From: an uncultured Flavobacteriaceae bacterium
GTDB lineage: Bacteria > Bacteroidota > Bacteroidia > Flavobacteriales > Flavobacteriaceae
Assembly (NCBI GenBank): GCA_947487895.1
Contig: CANKYF010000002.1
Span: 186,001-250,000 of the forward strand
Direction: 5' to 3'
Length of the DNA: 64,000 nt
In this document: positions 26,211 through 36,240 of the stretch, one piece after another
Numbering within the stretch: position 1 is the stretch's first letter
Layout: each line of letters begins with the position of its first letter
Notes under the pieces: model-generated
The model's input: only the letters and a program-made list of their open reading frames with translations
Database searches by the model: none
What the model was told of the DNA's origin: nothing
Position numbers and translations under genes: made by a program

Positions 26211-28166
26211 TTAGTTTATAAATGTTTTATCCGTAGTTGTTTTTCCCTTATTTAAATTTTTTGCTTTTTTGTAAATTTGTACTCTTTTATCAAAACGTTC
26301 ATAATCAGAATTATTAGACTTATATTCAGGTATTAATTGCTTCATTTTCAGCACAATATTATTGTTTTGAAAGCGATTAGTAATACATAATTCTTCAATT
26401 CTAGTTTTAACTTTCTTATAGTCAAGTTCTTTTGTCTTACTAATCATTATTTTTTTATGATAAGTAGAAAGAGTATTTTCTCCATTTGCTAATAGTTCTT
26501 CATAGAGTTTTTCCCCTGGTCTCAAGCCAGTGATTTTAATATCTATATCCTCAGGATAACGTAGACCAGATAGTTTAATCATATTCTTTGCTAAATCATA
26601 AATCTTAACAGATTCCCCCATATCAAAAATAAAAATTTCACCACCTTTACCCATCGTTCCAGCTTCTAATACCAACTGAGAAGCTTCTGGGATTGTCATA
26701 AAATACCTTGTAATATCTTTATGAGTTAACGTTAGAGGCCCATCTTGTTCTATCTGTTTCTTAAATAATGGTATAACTGAACCATTAGAGCCAAGTACAT
26801 TGCCAAATCTAGTAGTAATATACTTAGTTTTACTTTCTTTTTGAAGACAACTAATATACATTTCTGCCATTCGTTTGGTAGCCCCCATAACACTAGTTGG
26901 ATTAACAGCTTTATCAGTTGATACAAAAACAAATTTCTTCACATTGTATCTAGAAGCCGTATCTGCTAAAAGTTTAGTCCCATTAACATTAATTTTAATT
27001 GCTTCATATGGTGATTTTTCCATTAAAGGCACATGTTTATAAGCAGCCGCATGAAAAACCATAGTAGGTTTATGATATTGGAAAATAGTATCAATTCTTA
27101 AACCGTCTCTAATATCTGCTACAATAGCTGTGAAATTATGTTTCCCTGCACGTTTTAAATCTTGTTGTACATCATATAGCGCAGATTCTGCTTGATCTAC
27201 TAAAATTAAATGTTTAACATCAAAGTTAGATATTTGATTTACAAGTTCACTACCAATAGATCCAGCAGCACCAGTAACAATTACAGTCTCTCCCTTAAAC
27301 TCATTAATAAGGTTAGGATTATCTATTTGAATTGGAGGTCTACCTAATAAATCTTCAATTTGAAATTGTTTGATTTGATTAGCACTCAATTCTCCATCAA
27401 TCCATTTTTCAATGGGTGGAACCTTTTTAACTAAAACATCTAAATCAGTCAAACTATCTACTAAATTTATTAGTCTTTTTGGTTCTATTGTTTGAGATGC
27501 TACTATTATTTCATCAATATCATTTTTCTTAATGAAGTTTTCATTTATTTCTTCAGAAGAAATTATACTTATCCCATTTATTAACTTACCTCTTTTTTTT
27601 GAATTATCATCAACAAAATTAATAATATTAAAATTTTTGTTTGTTCCATTAAGTAATGCATTATAAGTAATTATCCCTGAATCACCTGCCCCATAAATAA
27701 GAATATTTTTTGAAGTTTTGAACTTACATTTCAAATGATTATAGACCAACTTAAAAAGCAATCTACTCCCTGCAAGAGCTACAAAACTTAACAAAGCATG
27801 GATCACTATGATTGATCCTGGAATTGTAAAATCAGGTATTAAACCTGCTTTACGGTTTATCAAAATACCAACAGAACAAATAGCTGCTATTAACACAACA
27901 ACTTTAAAAACATTCACAACATCTGTAAAACCTGTATGTCTAATTACACTCTTATAAGATGCTACTAGAAAGAAACTTGCAATAGCAACTATAGATAAGT
28001 AAGGCAATTGAACCAAAAATTGTTTAGTATCAAAATTTAAAGTAAAATTAAACCTTATAAAGTAAGCTACAAATAAAGTAGCCAAAACAATAGATAAATC
28101 AATTAAAAAGACAACCCATTTTGAGGCATATCTTTGTGACAAATTAAAAAAGTAGTTTCGTATCAT
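26211..28166 (-). CDS. PglF/WbpM/CapD-like UDP-GlcNAc 4,6-dehydratase
   Basis: The membrane-bound dehydratase has 651 residues and four N-terminal helices (about 15-135). A CoA-binding-like Rossmann module follows (about 152-250), and then the SDR domain (about 293-600) with TGAAGSIGSELVNQI for NAD. The catalytic strip is STDKAVNPTSVMGATKRMAE, where Met replaces the usual SDR Tyr, as is normal in this family. It converts UDP-GlcNAc to the 4-keto-6-deoxy sugar. The aminotransferase gene directly upstream (3 bp gap) would aminate C4, giving the PglF-PglE pathway. Confidence 0.94.
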   Translation of the reverse strand: MIRNYFFNLSQRYASKWVVFLIDLSIVLATLFVAYFIRFNFTLNFDTKQFLVQLPYLSIVAIASFFLVASYKSVIRHTGFTDVVNVFKVVVLIAAICSVGILINRKAGLIPDFTIPGSIIVIHALLSFVALAGSRLLFKLVYNHLKCKFKTSKNILIYGAGDSGIITYNALLNGTNKNFNIINFVDDNSKKRGKLINGISIISSEEINENFIKKNDIDEIIVASQTIEPKRLINLVDSLTDLDVLVKKVPPIEKWIDGELSANQIKQFQIEDLLGRPPIQIDNPNLINEFKGETVIVTGAAGSIGSELVNQISNFDVKHLILVDQAESALYDVQQDLKRAGKHNFTAIVADIRDGLRIDTIFQYHKPTMVFHAAAYKHVPLMEKSPYEAIKINVNGTKLLADTASRYNVKKFVFVSTDKAVNPTSVMGATKRMAEMYISCLQKESKTKYITTRFGNVLGSNGSVIPLFKKQIEQDGPLTLTHKDITRYFMTIPEASQLVLEAGTMGKGGEIFIFDMGESVKIYDLAKNMIKLSGLRYPEDIDIKITGLRPGEKLYEELLANGENTLSTYHKKIMISKTKELDYKKVKTRIEELCITNRFQNNNIVLKMKQLIPEYKSNNSDYERFDKRVQIYKKAKNLNKGKTTTDKTFIN

Positions 28167-28169
28167 TTT

Positions 28170-29300
28170 TTATAGGTATGGGGATTTTAAAATAATATCT
28201 AGAATTCTATCTAAATCATTTTGCGATAAGTTTGAGCCACTTGGTAAACAAAGTCCTTTATTAAAAAGCTCTTCAGAAACTCCATTTGTAAAATGCAAAC
28301 AATGTTTAAAAACAGGCTGCAGATGCATAGGTTTCCAAAGAGGTCTAGATTCTATATCTTCTTCTAAAAGTGCTTGCCTAATTTGCTCTCTCATTTCATA
28401 AGAATCTGTTTTCATACAAGTTAGCCATCTATTTGAGAAGTAACCTTCAGGCTCATCTAAAAACGTAATCGAATCAAATTCATTTAAATTAGTCTTATAA
28501 AATTCATAGTTTTTTCTTCTTCTATCAACTCTATCTTCAAGTACTTCCATTTGACCTCTGCCTATTCCAGCTAACACATTACTTAATCTGTAGTTATGAC
28601 CAATACTGGAATGCTCGTAATGAGGCGCTTTGTCTCTAGCTTGAGTCGAAAGAAAAACAGCTCTATCTTTTAATTCTTTGTTATTTACAATTAAAGCACC
28701 TCCACCAGAAGTTGTTATTATTTTATTACCATTAAAAGATAATATTCCCATATTTGATAAAGCACCACAGGGCTGATTATAATAATAACTACCAAGCGCC
28801 TCAGCACTATCTTCTATAACAGAAATATCATATTTTCTTGCAATTTCATTAATTTCATTCGCCTTGTATGGCATTCCATATAAATGAACTGCAATAATTG
28901 CTTTTGGCTTTTTGTGTTTCTCTATTCTATCTTTAATTGCTATCTCTAGTAGTTCAGGAGACATGTTCCAAGTATCAGGTTCACTATCAATAAAAACTGG
29001 TATCGCCCCTTGATAAATTATTGGGTTAGCAGAAGCTGAAAAAGTAAAACTTTGACAAATAACTTCATCATCTTTACCAACATTCAATAATTGTAAAGCT
29101 GTATGTATAGATGCCGTACCAGAACTTAGCACAGCAACATTTTTTTTGTTTTCAAAGAAGTTTTGCAAATCATCTTCAAATCCATCAACATTGGGTCCCA
29201 AAGGAGCAATCCAATTGGTTTCAAAAGCTTGGTTAACAAACTTTTGTTCTGTTCCTCCCATGTGAGGTGATGATAAATATATTTTTGTTTTTGTCAACAT
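28170..29300 (-). CDS. DegT/DnrJ/EryC1/StrS sugar aminotransferase (PglE-like)
   Basis: The PLP enzyme has 376 residues. Lys193 in SFNGNKIITTSGGG is the Schiff-base lysine, with VIEDSAEALGS upstream and the substrate-binding N-terminus KIYLSSPHMGGTEQ. The N-terminal motif and the adjacent PglF-like gene point to UDP-4-keto-6-deoxy-GlcNAc as the substrate, giving UDP-4-amino-4,6-dideoxy-GlcNAc. A PglD-type left-handed-helix N-acetyltransferase would normally come next but is not in the window. It heads the leftward operon pglE-pglF-wza-wzc. Confidence 0.92.
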   Translation of the reverse strand: MLTKTKIYLSSPHMGGTEQKFVNQAFETNWIAPLGPNVDGFEDDLQNFFENKKNVAVLSSGTASIHTALQLLNVGKDDEVICQSFTFSASANPIIYQGAIPVFIDSEPDTWNMSPELLEIAIKDRIEKHKKPKAIIAVHLYGMPYKANEINEIARKYDISVIEDSAEALGSYYYNQPCGALSNMGILSFNGNKIITTSGGGALIVNNKELKDRAVFLSTQARDKAPHYEHSSIGHNYRLSNVLAGIGRGQMEVLEDRVDRRRKNYEFYKTNLNEFDSITFLDEPEGYFSNRWLTCMKTDSYEMREQIRQALLEEDIESRPLWKPMHLQPVFKHCLHFTNGVSEELFNKGLCLPSGSNLSQNDLDRILDIILKSPYL

Positions 29301-29329
29301 TTATAGGTTAATTAAATTTAAAGGGCGTG

Positions 29330-29337
29330 CAAATTTA
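29330..29337 (-). promoter_or_regulatory. Candidate -7 box for the pglE-pglF-wza-wzc operon
   Basis: The minus strand reads TAAATTTG, an exact TAnnTTTG match 30 bp before the aminotransferase ATG. No clear -33 TTTG is seen 19-21 bp upstream. Confidence 0.45.
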
Positions 29338-30261
29338 AGTTAAGAAAATTAACTAATCTTAATTTTATTGTTAAAAATTTCGTGAACTGTGCCCTCTCAA
29401 TCATAAATAGCAAAATTAATTTTAAATTATTATTACTAAATCGTGCTTATTAAGTTGAAAAAAATCTTTTCAAGAAAAGAAATGGATTAATTAGAGGGTA
29501 TTCAAATAAATTTTTTTTCATCTTAGTAACACAATTTAAATCAATCTGCTATTAATCAATTCAATTTTGTATTTCTGTTGACAAATCTAATAATTGTTTT
29601 TAAGGAAAAACTTGGGTTTTAGGTTATTTCGCTAAAAGAGTAATTAAATTCGGTTAAATACATCCTCCCTATTTTTTAAACCAAAAAAATCAACAAGTGA
29701 TAGATATTTACTAAAATCATTAACAATAAATAAGTTGAAAATCAACCCTAAACTTAATTGCAACTAAATAGTTTAATATATTTTCATCCTATTACTTATA
29801 TCATAAAATATATTAAATAATTCTTGAAGCTAACCACAAAACATTAGAAGAAATCCATATTGCCCCCTTCAACTATTTGATTACGATTTTATTTTGTAAT
29901 TACTTGCTATGAAATAACCACTGCCTCATAACAAATATTGCCATAAAACTCGCTTAATATACTATTAAGCTAATCAAAAACATTTCCTGTTATTAATTCT
30001 AATTATTTTATTAGAGGGTTAATACTTAAATATTCAACTATTGCAATTAGCCGAATAAACTAAATGATGAAATTACAATTACTAAAACAAGATTTATTAC
30101 ATATAAAAATATTTAAAACCCTTAATGATAAAAGTTTTATATTTATAGTAGAAAATAGCAGGTTGTAAACTTAGTTGTGATAGACATAAGAAGTATTGTT
30201 CAAACTTTTAAATAGTAAAGAATTAAGTTTATTAACAAAAGAATCCATACAAAATTATAAC
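29338..30261. other. Long AT-rich intergenic region without a supported gene
   Basis: About 0.9 kb lies between the promoter of the pglE operon and the terminator of the lyase gene. All six frames are broken by stops and I see no protein-like fragment, RNA gene or recognisable mobile-element end. It contains two copies of ATTAGAGGGT about 0.5 kb apart. It also holds a block at 30160-30188 that reappears inverted at 48076-48106. It may hold upstream regulatory DNA or decayed sequence. Confidence 0.5.
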
Positions 30262-30291
30262 AATAAAAAACCGATGAATCATCATCGGTTT
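30262..30291 (-). terminator. Intrinsic terminator of the pectate-lyase-like gene
   Basis: AAACCGATGA (30268-30277) pairs perfectly with TCATCGGTTT (30282-30291) over a four-base loop. On the minus strand the stem is followed by a T run (complement of 30265-30270). It is 53 bp beyond the lyase stop codon. Confidence 0.85.
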
Positions 30292-30344
30292 AATTTATTT
30301 AATATTTTTAGGAACAAGCCACATCACAACAAATAAATAATAAT

Positions 30345-32258
30345 TTATAATTTATCGACTAAATTAATAAACTCTTCAATATTAGTATATCCATCATTAT
30401 CTTCATCACCAGAAGCTGTTTTAGATAAATCATCAAACATAGCTCTTTCCCAGACATCAGCCATACCATCTTTATCTGAATCATAATCTAAAGATCTTGA
30501 ATTGGAAGTATAAGTTTGGTTTTCTCCATATCCTGAACGAGTTTGAAAAATAATAGTTTGACTACCATCATTTTCAATTTCAGAAATTGAGTTCGTATCT
30601 ATTGAATCTCTCCAAAAATTTATTGTACCATCAGCATTTAAAGTTTTACATGATCCTGTTGTTGGCAACAATTCATTCTTTAATTCAGAATTAGAGAGAA
30701 TAATAGGCTCTATTCCTAATAAAGGTAGTTGTGACTCACTAAACCATTCGAGTTTAGGTTGACTCGTAGCCTCAGTGTAAAAAGCAGTCCATGAAGAAAA
30801 TTCATTTGTCTCAGAGTACTCTGTAAGATCAATGCTAGTCCAACCATTATTTGAAGAAGATTGTTGATTAAAAGAATCTGAATCCCAAGCATTTTGGTAT
30901 ATATCTATTAAATCTTTATCTACACGATTATATTTACAATATAAAGTGGGGCTCATAGTTTCATTACAAATTATTTTATAAATACCAGAAACTAATCTGT
31001 CTTTACCCCATGTATTTGAGTAAGCTGTATTCAAAGCACTGGCTAATGTATTAACGCCAGATTGAAAATGGTTACCTATTATATTTGCTTCCCAATTATT
31101 AGCATATAGCATTACAGACCTATATCTCCAATTATGAATCAAATTATTAATCACATCTAGCTTACCATTCCCTGAAAAATTCGGAAACCTATGAGAAGTT
31201 GATGCAGATGTATTTTTAAGTACTGAGAAATCACCAATCATACCAGTATCATCAGACCCAGAACCTAAAATCATTGCTTTAGCATTATTATAAAAATGAC
31301 AATTTTGAACTGTTACATTTTCAATATTATACGAAGTTATATCTATTGCCTCGTCTTTTGCCCAAGCAAAAGAACAGTGATCCACAATTACGTTTCCGTC
31401 TCCTCTAAGTGCTAAACCGTCATTGCCTTCTGCATTTCTAAATCTAAGATACCTAACTATTACATTACTACACTGCATTATATTTACATCATGTCCTGTA
31501 ATAGTTATTCCTCCAGCGGGTGCTGTTTGTCCTGCTATAGTTAAATTTCCATATTGTGCACCTGAAACCCATATACGAGATTGAAGATGAATTTCACCAG
31601 AAACATCAAAAACAATTATTCTAGCTCCAGACGTATTTAACGCCTCTCTAAAACTATCAGCTCCACTATCATTTAAATTTTTAACATGTATAACTTTACC
31701 TCCTCTACCTCCAGTAGCAATAGCTCCTGCACCAAAAGCAGATGGAAACGCTTTAAGCTCTCCATCTATACCACCTATAGGTTTAGAAGAAATAGTTACT
31801 ATAACACTGGCTGTTTTACAAATTTCACCAGTTTCAAAATCACAAATAGTATAGTCAAAACTATCTTCTCCAATAAAGCCAGAATTAGATTGATATGTTA
31901 TAATATCATCCAAAACATTACTAGGCGTATTATTATCATCAATATTTAACACTCCTCCTAAAGGATCTGTAAACACCAAAATAGCATCATTGAAAACATC
32001 AGAATCGTTAGATAATATATTTAAAGTTAAAGAACTTCCTTCTACAATATCAAAAGAATCATTAACCAAAATCATTTTCACCTCTGTATCTTCATCTTCT
32101 GGTAAACCTTCTTCCTCTACTTCTATAATTTCTTCTTCAATTACATTTGAATTAACATGATATTCTTCAGTATCACATGAATTAAACAAAAAAAGCGGCA
32201 AGAGAAAAACTAACATTATTGTAAGAATAATTTCAGCAGGTTCATATTTAAAATTCAT
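30345..32258 (-). CDS. Pectate-lyase-like (PL1-type) beta-helix lipoprotein
   Basis: The protein has 637 residues. A lipoprotein signal (about 12-28) ends in the lipobox FLFNSC. An acidic linker and a cadherin/Ig-like module follow (about 62-150, ILSNDSDV and EDSFDYTICD). The right-handed beta-helix runs about 165-500, starting GGRGGKVIHVKNLNDSG and including IIVFDVSGEI and NVIVDHCSFAW, a pattern of Bacteroidota pectate lyases. The C-terminus has EF-hand-like calcium loops (DSDKDGMADVWE and GDEDNDGYTNIEE). There is no SusC/SusD pair nearby. Because the locus predicts galacturonate-type sugars, the enzyme may trim the cell's own polysaccharide (inference). It is a monocistronic unit with its own terminator. 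Confidence 0.85.
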   Translation of the reverse strand: MNFKYEPAEIILTIMLVFLLPLFLFNSCDTEEYHVNSNVIEEEIIEVEEEGLPEDEDTEVKMILVNDSFDIVEGSSLTLNILSNDSDVFNDAILVFTDPLGGVLNIDDNNTPSNVLDDIITYQSNSGFIGEDSFDYTICDFETGEICKTASVIVTISSKPIGGIDGELKAFPSAFGAGAIATGGRGGKVIHVKNLNDSGADSFREALNTSGARIIVFDVSGEIHLQSRIWVSGAQYGNLTIAGQTAPAGGITITGHDVNIMQCSNVIVRYLRFRNAEGNDGLALRGDGNVIVDHCSFAWAKDEAIDITSYNIENVTVQNCHFYNNAKAMILGSGSDDTGMIGDFSVLKNTSASTSHRFPNFSGNGKLDVINNLIHNWRYRSVMLYANNWEANIIGNHFQSGVNTLASALNTAYSNTWGKDRLVSGIYKIICNETMSPTLYCKYNRVDKDLIDIYQNAWDSDSFNQQSSSNNGWTSIDLTEYSETNEFSSWTAFYTEATSQPKLEWFSESQLPLLGIEPIILSNSELKNELLPTTGSCKTLNADGTINFWRDSIDTNSISEIENDGSQTIIFQTRSGYGENQTYTSNSRSLDYDSDKDGMADVWERAMFDDLSKTASGDEDNDGYTNIEEFINLVDKL

Positions 32259-32576
32259 AAGCTATTAATTGATTTAGGGTATTATTTAATCAAATCAAAT
32301 ATTAAAATAAAAGAATTAAAAAGCGATTATCCACGTTTTTTTTCGATAAAATACGTGAAAATAAATAGTTAAATCGTTAAAATGTTTTATTTTTACGACA
32401 AAATGCTTTTGCTTATTTTGTAAAATATGGAATTTAATTTAATGACTAAATCACAATATGCTAATATATAATCTTCTATGCGATTGATTTTCAAATGTTA
32501 ATAACTTTTTAATATCTTCTTTGTTTATTGTACAAATTTAGGATTCACCACTAAACATTGATAATGAAACTTAAAA

Positions 32577-32588
32577 CATGTTAACATG
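32577..32588. promoter_or_regulatory. Perfect 12-bp palindrome CATGTTAACATG
   Basis: CATGTTAACATG is its own reverse complement. It shares the core TGTTAACA with a second palindrome at 47921-47932, also upstream of a polysaccharide gene. A transcription-factor operator is possible but unproven. Confidence 0.35.
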
Positions 32589-32667
32589 ATGTCATATAAA
32601 TAAAAGCTATAATTATAATTTAATCGTTAAAAGATGAAATTTCAACAGTTTTTTTCATAAAAGTTTA

Positions 32668-32693
32668 TTTCTATTTTTCATCTTTGACAAAAA
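32668..32693 (+). promoter_or_regulatory. Leader/promoter motif shared with 48156-48180
   Basis: TTTCTATTTTTCATCTTTGA followed by CAAAAA ends 9 bp before the epimerase ATG. A closely similar block occurs ahead of the second rightward gene set at 48156-48180. CATCTTTG is one mismatch from a TAnnTTTG -7 box. Confidence 0.4.
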
Positions 32694-32702
32694 TTTAACT
32701 TA

Positions 32703-33731
32703 ATGAGAATACTTGTTACTGGTGCAGCGGGATTTATAGGTTTCCATGTTTCACAAATACTTTTACGAAAAGGCCACACAGTTATTGGTCTAGATAACAT
32801 TAATAACTATTATGATGTAAACTTAAAATATGATAGGCTGAAAGAGTTAGGTGTAAATAAAAACGAAGCTGCTTCTTTTAACTTATTGTGCATGAGTGAA
32901 AAATTTAAAAGTTTCAAATTCATTAGAATGGATTTAGAAAATCGCGAAGAACTTCCTAAATTATTTAAATCTGAAAATATAGATATAGTTTGTAATTTAG
33001 CAGCTCAAGCAGGTGTTAGGTACAGTTTAGAAAATCCCGAATCTTACATAGACTCAAATTTAGTTGGATTTCTTAATATCTTGGAGTGTTGCAGAAACTT
33101 TGATATTAAACATCTAGTATATGCTAGTAGCTCTAGTGTATATGGTTTAAATAAAAAAATTCCTTTCTCTACAAACGATAATGTTGACAATCCTATAAGT
33201 TTATATGCAGCTACTAAAAAAAGTAATGAATTAATGGCTCATACCTATAGCCATTTATTCAAATTCCCAACAACAGGTCTAAGGTTTTTTACTGTATATG
33301 GACCTTGGGGTAGACCAGATATGGCTATGTATTTATTTACAGACGCAATAGTTAAAAACAAACCAATTAAAGTTTTTAATTATGGTAAAATGGAAAGAGA
33401 TTTCACCTATATAAATGATATAGTTGAAGGTATCATTCGAATAATAGAAAAAGACACAAAACCAAGGGTAGATAACAACCAATTGTATAAAGTATACAAT
33501 ATAGGTAACAATAACTCTGTAAAACTTTTAGATTTTATAAATGAAATTGAAGAAAGCCTAGGAATAGAAGCAGAAAAAGAAATGCTACCTATTCAACCTG
33601 GCGATGTAGAACGTACTTGGGCTAATGTAGATGATTTAATAAAAGATTACAACTACCAACCTAACACTTCTATTAAAGATGGCGTTAAAGCGTTTATCAA
33701 CTGGTTTAAAGCGTATTACAACGTTAACTAA
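32703..33731 (+). CDS. NAD-dependent epimerase, probably UDP-glucuronate 4-epimerase
   Basis: The extended SDR protein has 342 residues, with the cofactor motif TGAAGFIGFHV at residues 6-16, SSSSVYG, and the catalytic YAATKK. The segment LDNINNYYDVNLKYDRL is characteristic of UDP-glucuronate 4-epimerases (CapI/GAE type). It would convert UDP-GlcA, made by the dehydrogenase at 34842-36221, to UDP-GalA. It is the first gene of the long rightward operon. Confidence 0.87.
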   Translation: MRILVTGAAGFIGFHVSQILLRKGHTVIGLDNINNYYDVNLKYDRLKELGVNKNEAASFNLLCMSEKFKSFKFIRMDLENREELPKLFKSENIDIVCNLAAQAGVRYSLENPESYIDSNLVGFLNILECCRNFDIKHLVYASSSSVYGLNKKIPFSTNDNVDNPISLYAATKKSNELMAHTYSHLFKFPTTGLRFFTVYGPWGRPDMAMYLFTDAIVKNKPIKVFNYGKMERDFTYINDIVEGIIRIIEKDTKPRVDNNQLYKVYNIGNNNSVKLLDFINEIEESLGIEAEKEMLPIQPGDVERTWANVDDLIKDYNYQPNTSIKDGVKAFINWFKAYYNVN

Positions 33732-33834
33732 TTGTAAATAAGTGAATTTCACCGTAAAAAATGTTTAATTAACAAAATAAGTATTTTAATTAGATATTTT
33801 TTTACATATTTGCTCAGCAAAACCCAAATCTAAA

Positions 33835-34818
33835 ATGATTGAACAATTACACAATAAAACTATTCTTGTAACAGGAGGAGCTGGATTTATAGGATCTAAC
33901 CTTTGTGAAATATTATTATTAAATAATATAAAAACAGTTTGTTTAGATAACTTCTCCACAGGAAAAAGAGAAAATATAGAACCTTTTTTACAAGATGACA
34001 ACTTCAAGTTAATTGAAGGAGATATACGAAACATAGATGATTGTCATAAAGCATGTAAAAATGTAGATTTTGTTTTACACCAAGCAGCTTTAGGTTCTGT
34101 TCCAAGATCAATAAATGATCCGGCAACTACAAATGATGTTAACATATCGGGGTTTTTAAATATGCTTATAGCATCAAAAGACGCCAATATTAAAAGGTTT
34201 GTATATGCAGCTAGTTCTTCAACTTATGGAGATCATGAAGCTTTACCTAAAGTTGAAGAGGTTATAGGAAAACCTTTGTCTCCCTATGCTATTACAAAAT
34301 ATGTCAATGAATTATATGCGGATATCTTCAATAAGACTTATGGATTAGATACTATTGGTTTAAGATATTTTAATGTTTTTGGAAGACGCCAAGATCCTAA
34401 TGGAGCCTATGCTGCCGTAATACCCAAATTTGTTCAACAATTTGTAAAACATGAATCACCTTATATAAATGGTGATGGAAGCTATTCAAGAGACTTTACC
34501 TATATAGATAATGTTGTTCAAATGAATTTGAAAGCCATCACTTCTCAAAATAAGGCAAGTTACAACCAAGTATACAATGTTGCTTTTGGAGAAAGAACAA
34601 CACTTCTAGAATTAACTACATTATTAAAGGAATATCTATCTGAATTTGATCCAGAAATTAAAAATGTAGAGGTCAAACATAGAGACAATAGAACTGGGGA
34701 TATTCCTCATTCCCTTGCATCAATAGATAAAGCAAAAAAACTCTTAAATTATAATCCCGAATACAGTGTCAGCGATGGCTTAAAGGAAGCCGTTAATTGG
34801 TACTGGGGGAATCTTTAA
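33835..34818 (+). CDS. WbpP/TviC-like UDP-N-acetylglucosamine 4-epimerase
   Basis: The extended SDR protein has 327 residues. Its features are [46 protein letters not shown] and [20 protein letters not shown]. The combination of [11 protein letters not shown] and [17 protein letters not shown] is typical of the WbpP/TviC group acting on UDP-GlcNAc/UDP-GalNAc or their uronic acids. With the WbpO/TviB-like dehydrogenase at 36241-37524 it forms the Vi/O6-type pathway to UDP-GalNAcA. A 103-bp gap precedes it. Confidence 0.9.
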   Translation: MIEQLHNKTILVTGGAGFIGSNLCEILLLNNIKTVCLDNFSTGKRENIEPFLQDDNFKLIEGDIRNIDDCHKACKNVDFVLHQAALGSVPRSINDPATTNDVNISGFLNMLIASKDANIKRFVYAASSSTYGDHEALPKVEEVIGKPLSPYAITKYVNELYADIFNKTYGLDTIGLRYFNVFGRRQDPNGAYAAVIPKFVQQFVKHESPYINGDGSYSRDFTYIDNVVQMNLKAITSQNKASYNQVYNVAFGERTTLLELTTLLKEYLSEFDPEIKNVEVKHRDNRTGDIPHSLASIDKAKKLLNYNPEYSVSDGLKEAVNWYWGNL

Positions 34819-34841
34819 AGTTTAATTACTTAAATCACATC

Positions 34842-36221
34842 ATGAAAGTAGAAAAAATTTGTTGTATTGGGGCCGGTTATGTTGGCGGTCCTACTATGGC
34901 TGTTATTGCTCAAAAAAATCCAGGAATTAAAGTCACAATTGTAGACATTAATGCTGAAAGAATTGCAGCCTGGAATAATTCTGACTTATCTAAACTACCA
35001 GTTTATGAGCCAGGTCTAGCTGAAATTGTTAAAGAAACTAGAGGGAAAAATTTATTTTTTTCTACAGAAATTGATAAAGCTATAGATGAAGCTGAAATGA
35101 TATTCATATCTGTCAATACTCCTACCAAAACATATGGTAAAGGTAAAGGTCAAGCTGCAGATTTAAAATATATTGAACTTTGTTCTAGAAATATTGCTAA
35201 AGTTGCTACAACTGATAAAATAGTTGTTGAAAAATCTACGCTGCCTGTAAGAACTGCAGAAGCTGTAAAAAGTATTCTTGATAACACAGGTAACGGAATA
35301 AATTTTCACATTTTATCAAACCCTGAATTCTTAGCAGAAGGAACAGCCATTGAAGATTTATTAAGCCCTGACAGAGTGTTAATTGGTGGTGAATCTCAAG
35401 AGGCTATTGAAAGCTTAGCTAGTGTATATAGTAGTTGGGTTCCACAAGATCAGATTTTAAGAACTAATCTTTGGTCTTCAGAATTGTCAAAACTCACAGC
35501 AAATGCTTTTTTAGCTCAAAGAGTTTCTTCAATCAATTCTATTTCAGAATTATGTGAACATACTGAAGCTAATGTTGATGAAGTTGCTAAAGCGATAGGA
35601 ATGGATTCTAGAATTGGTTCAAAATTCTTAAAAGCTTCCGTTGGTTTTGGCGGATCTTGCTTTCAGAAAGATATTTTAAACCTAGTTTATATAGCCAGAA
35701 GTTACAACTTAAATGAAGTAGCAGATTATTGGGAACAAGTCATTATAATGAATGATCATCAAAAAAGAAGATTTTCAGACAACTTAATTAAAACATTATA
35801 TAATACTGTTTCTGGAAAGAAAATCTCAATGCTAGGTTGGGCATTTAAAAAAGACACTAATGATACTAGGGAATCTGCGGCAATATATGTTGCTGATCAT
35901 CTTCTAAATGAGCAAGCTCAAGTCTCAGTTTACGACCCTAAAGTACCTAAACAAAAAGTATATTCAGATTTAAATTATCTAAATACTAGATCTGAAGAAG
36001 AGAACGAAAATAACGTTACGGTTTCTGAAACACCTTACGAATCTTTAAAAAATGCTCATGCAGTTGCTATTATGACTGAATGGGATGAGTTTAAAGATTA
36101 TGATTGGAAAAAGATATACAATGAAATGAAAAAACCAGCTTTCGTATTTGATGGAAGAAATATTTTGGATAAATCTAAAATGAATGAAATAGGTTTTGAA
36201 TATTATTCAATAGGTCAATAA
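34842..36221 (+). CDS. UDP-glucose 6-dehydrogenase (UGDH type)
   Basis: From the ATG at 34842 the protein has 459 residues, starting with the NAD fold [20 protein letters not shown]. The catalytic cysteine lies in [12 protein letters not shown], with [12 protein letters not shown] and [11 protein letters not shown] as expected. Length and motifs match the eukaryote-like UGDH group. It oxidises UDP-glucose to UDP-glucuronate, the substrate of the 4-epimerase two genes upstream. An upstream in-frame start at 34797 overlaps the preceding gene and is not needed. Confidence 0.92.
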   Translation: MKVEKICCIGAGYVGGPTMAVIAQKNPGIKVTIVDINAERIAAWNNSDLSKLPVYEPGLAEIVKETRGKNLFFSTEIDKAIDEAEMIFISVNTPTKTYGKGKGQAADLKYIELCSRNIAKVATTDKIVVEKSTLPVRTAEAVKSILDNTGNGINFHILSNPEFLAEGTAIEDLLSPDRVLIGGESQEAIESLASVYSSWVPQDQILRTNLWSSELSKLTANAFLAQRVSSINSISELCEHTEANVDEVAKAIGMDSRIGSKFLKASVGFGGSCFQKDILNLVYIARSYNLNEVADYWEQVIIMNDHQKRRFSDNLIKTLYNTVSGKKISMLGWAFKKDTNDTRESAAIYVADHLLNEQAQVSVYDPKVPKQKVYSDLNYLNTRSEEENENNVTVSETPYESLKNAHAVAIMTEWDEFKDYDWKKIYNEMKKPAFVFDGRNILDKSKMNEIGFEYYSIGQ

Positions 36222-36240
36222 ATAGTAAAAGAAAACAAAA

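Larger units (their letters stand above)
32259..32702. other. Divergent regulatory region between lyase gene and polysaccharide operon
   Basis: This 444-bp AT-rich spacer separates two divergent transcription units and has no credible reading frame. It contains a 12-bp palindrome at 32577-32588 and two near-identical copies of TTAATCGTTAAAA-like sequence (about 32363 and 32620). A motif at 32668-32693 is shared with the leader at 48156-48180. Confidence 0.5.
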
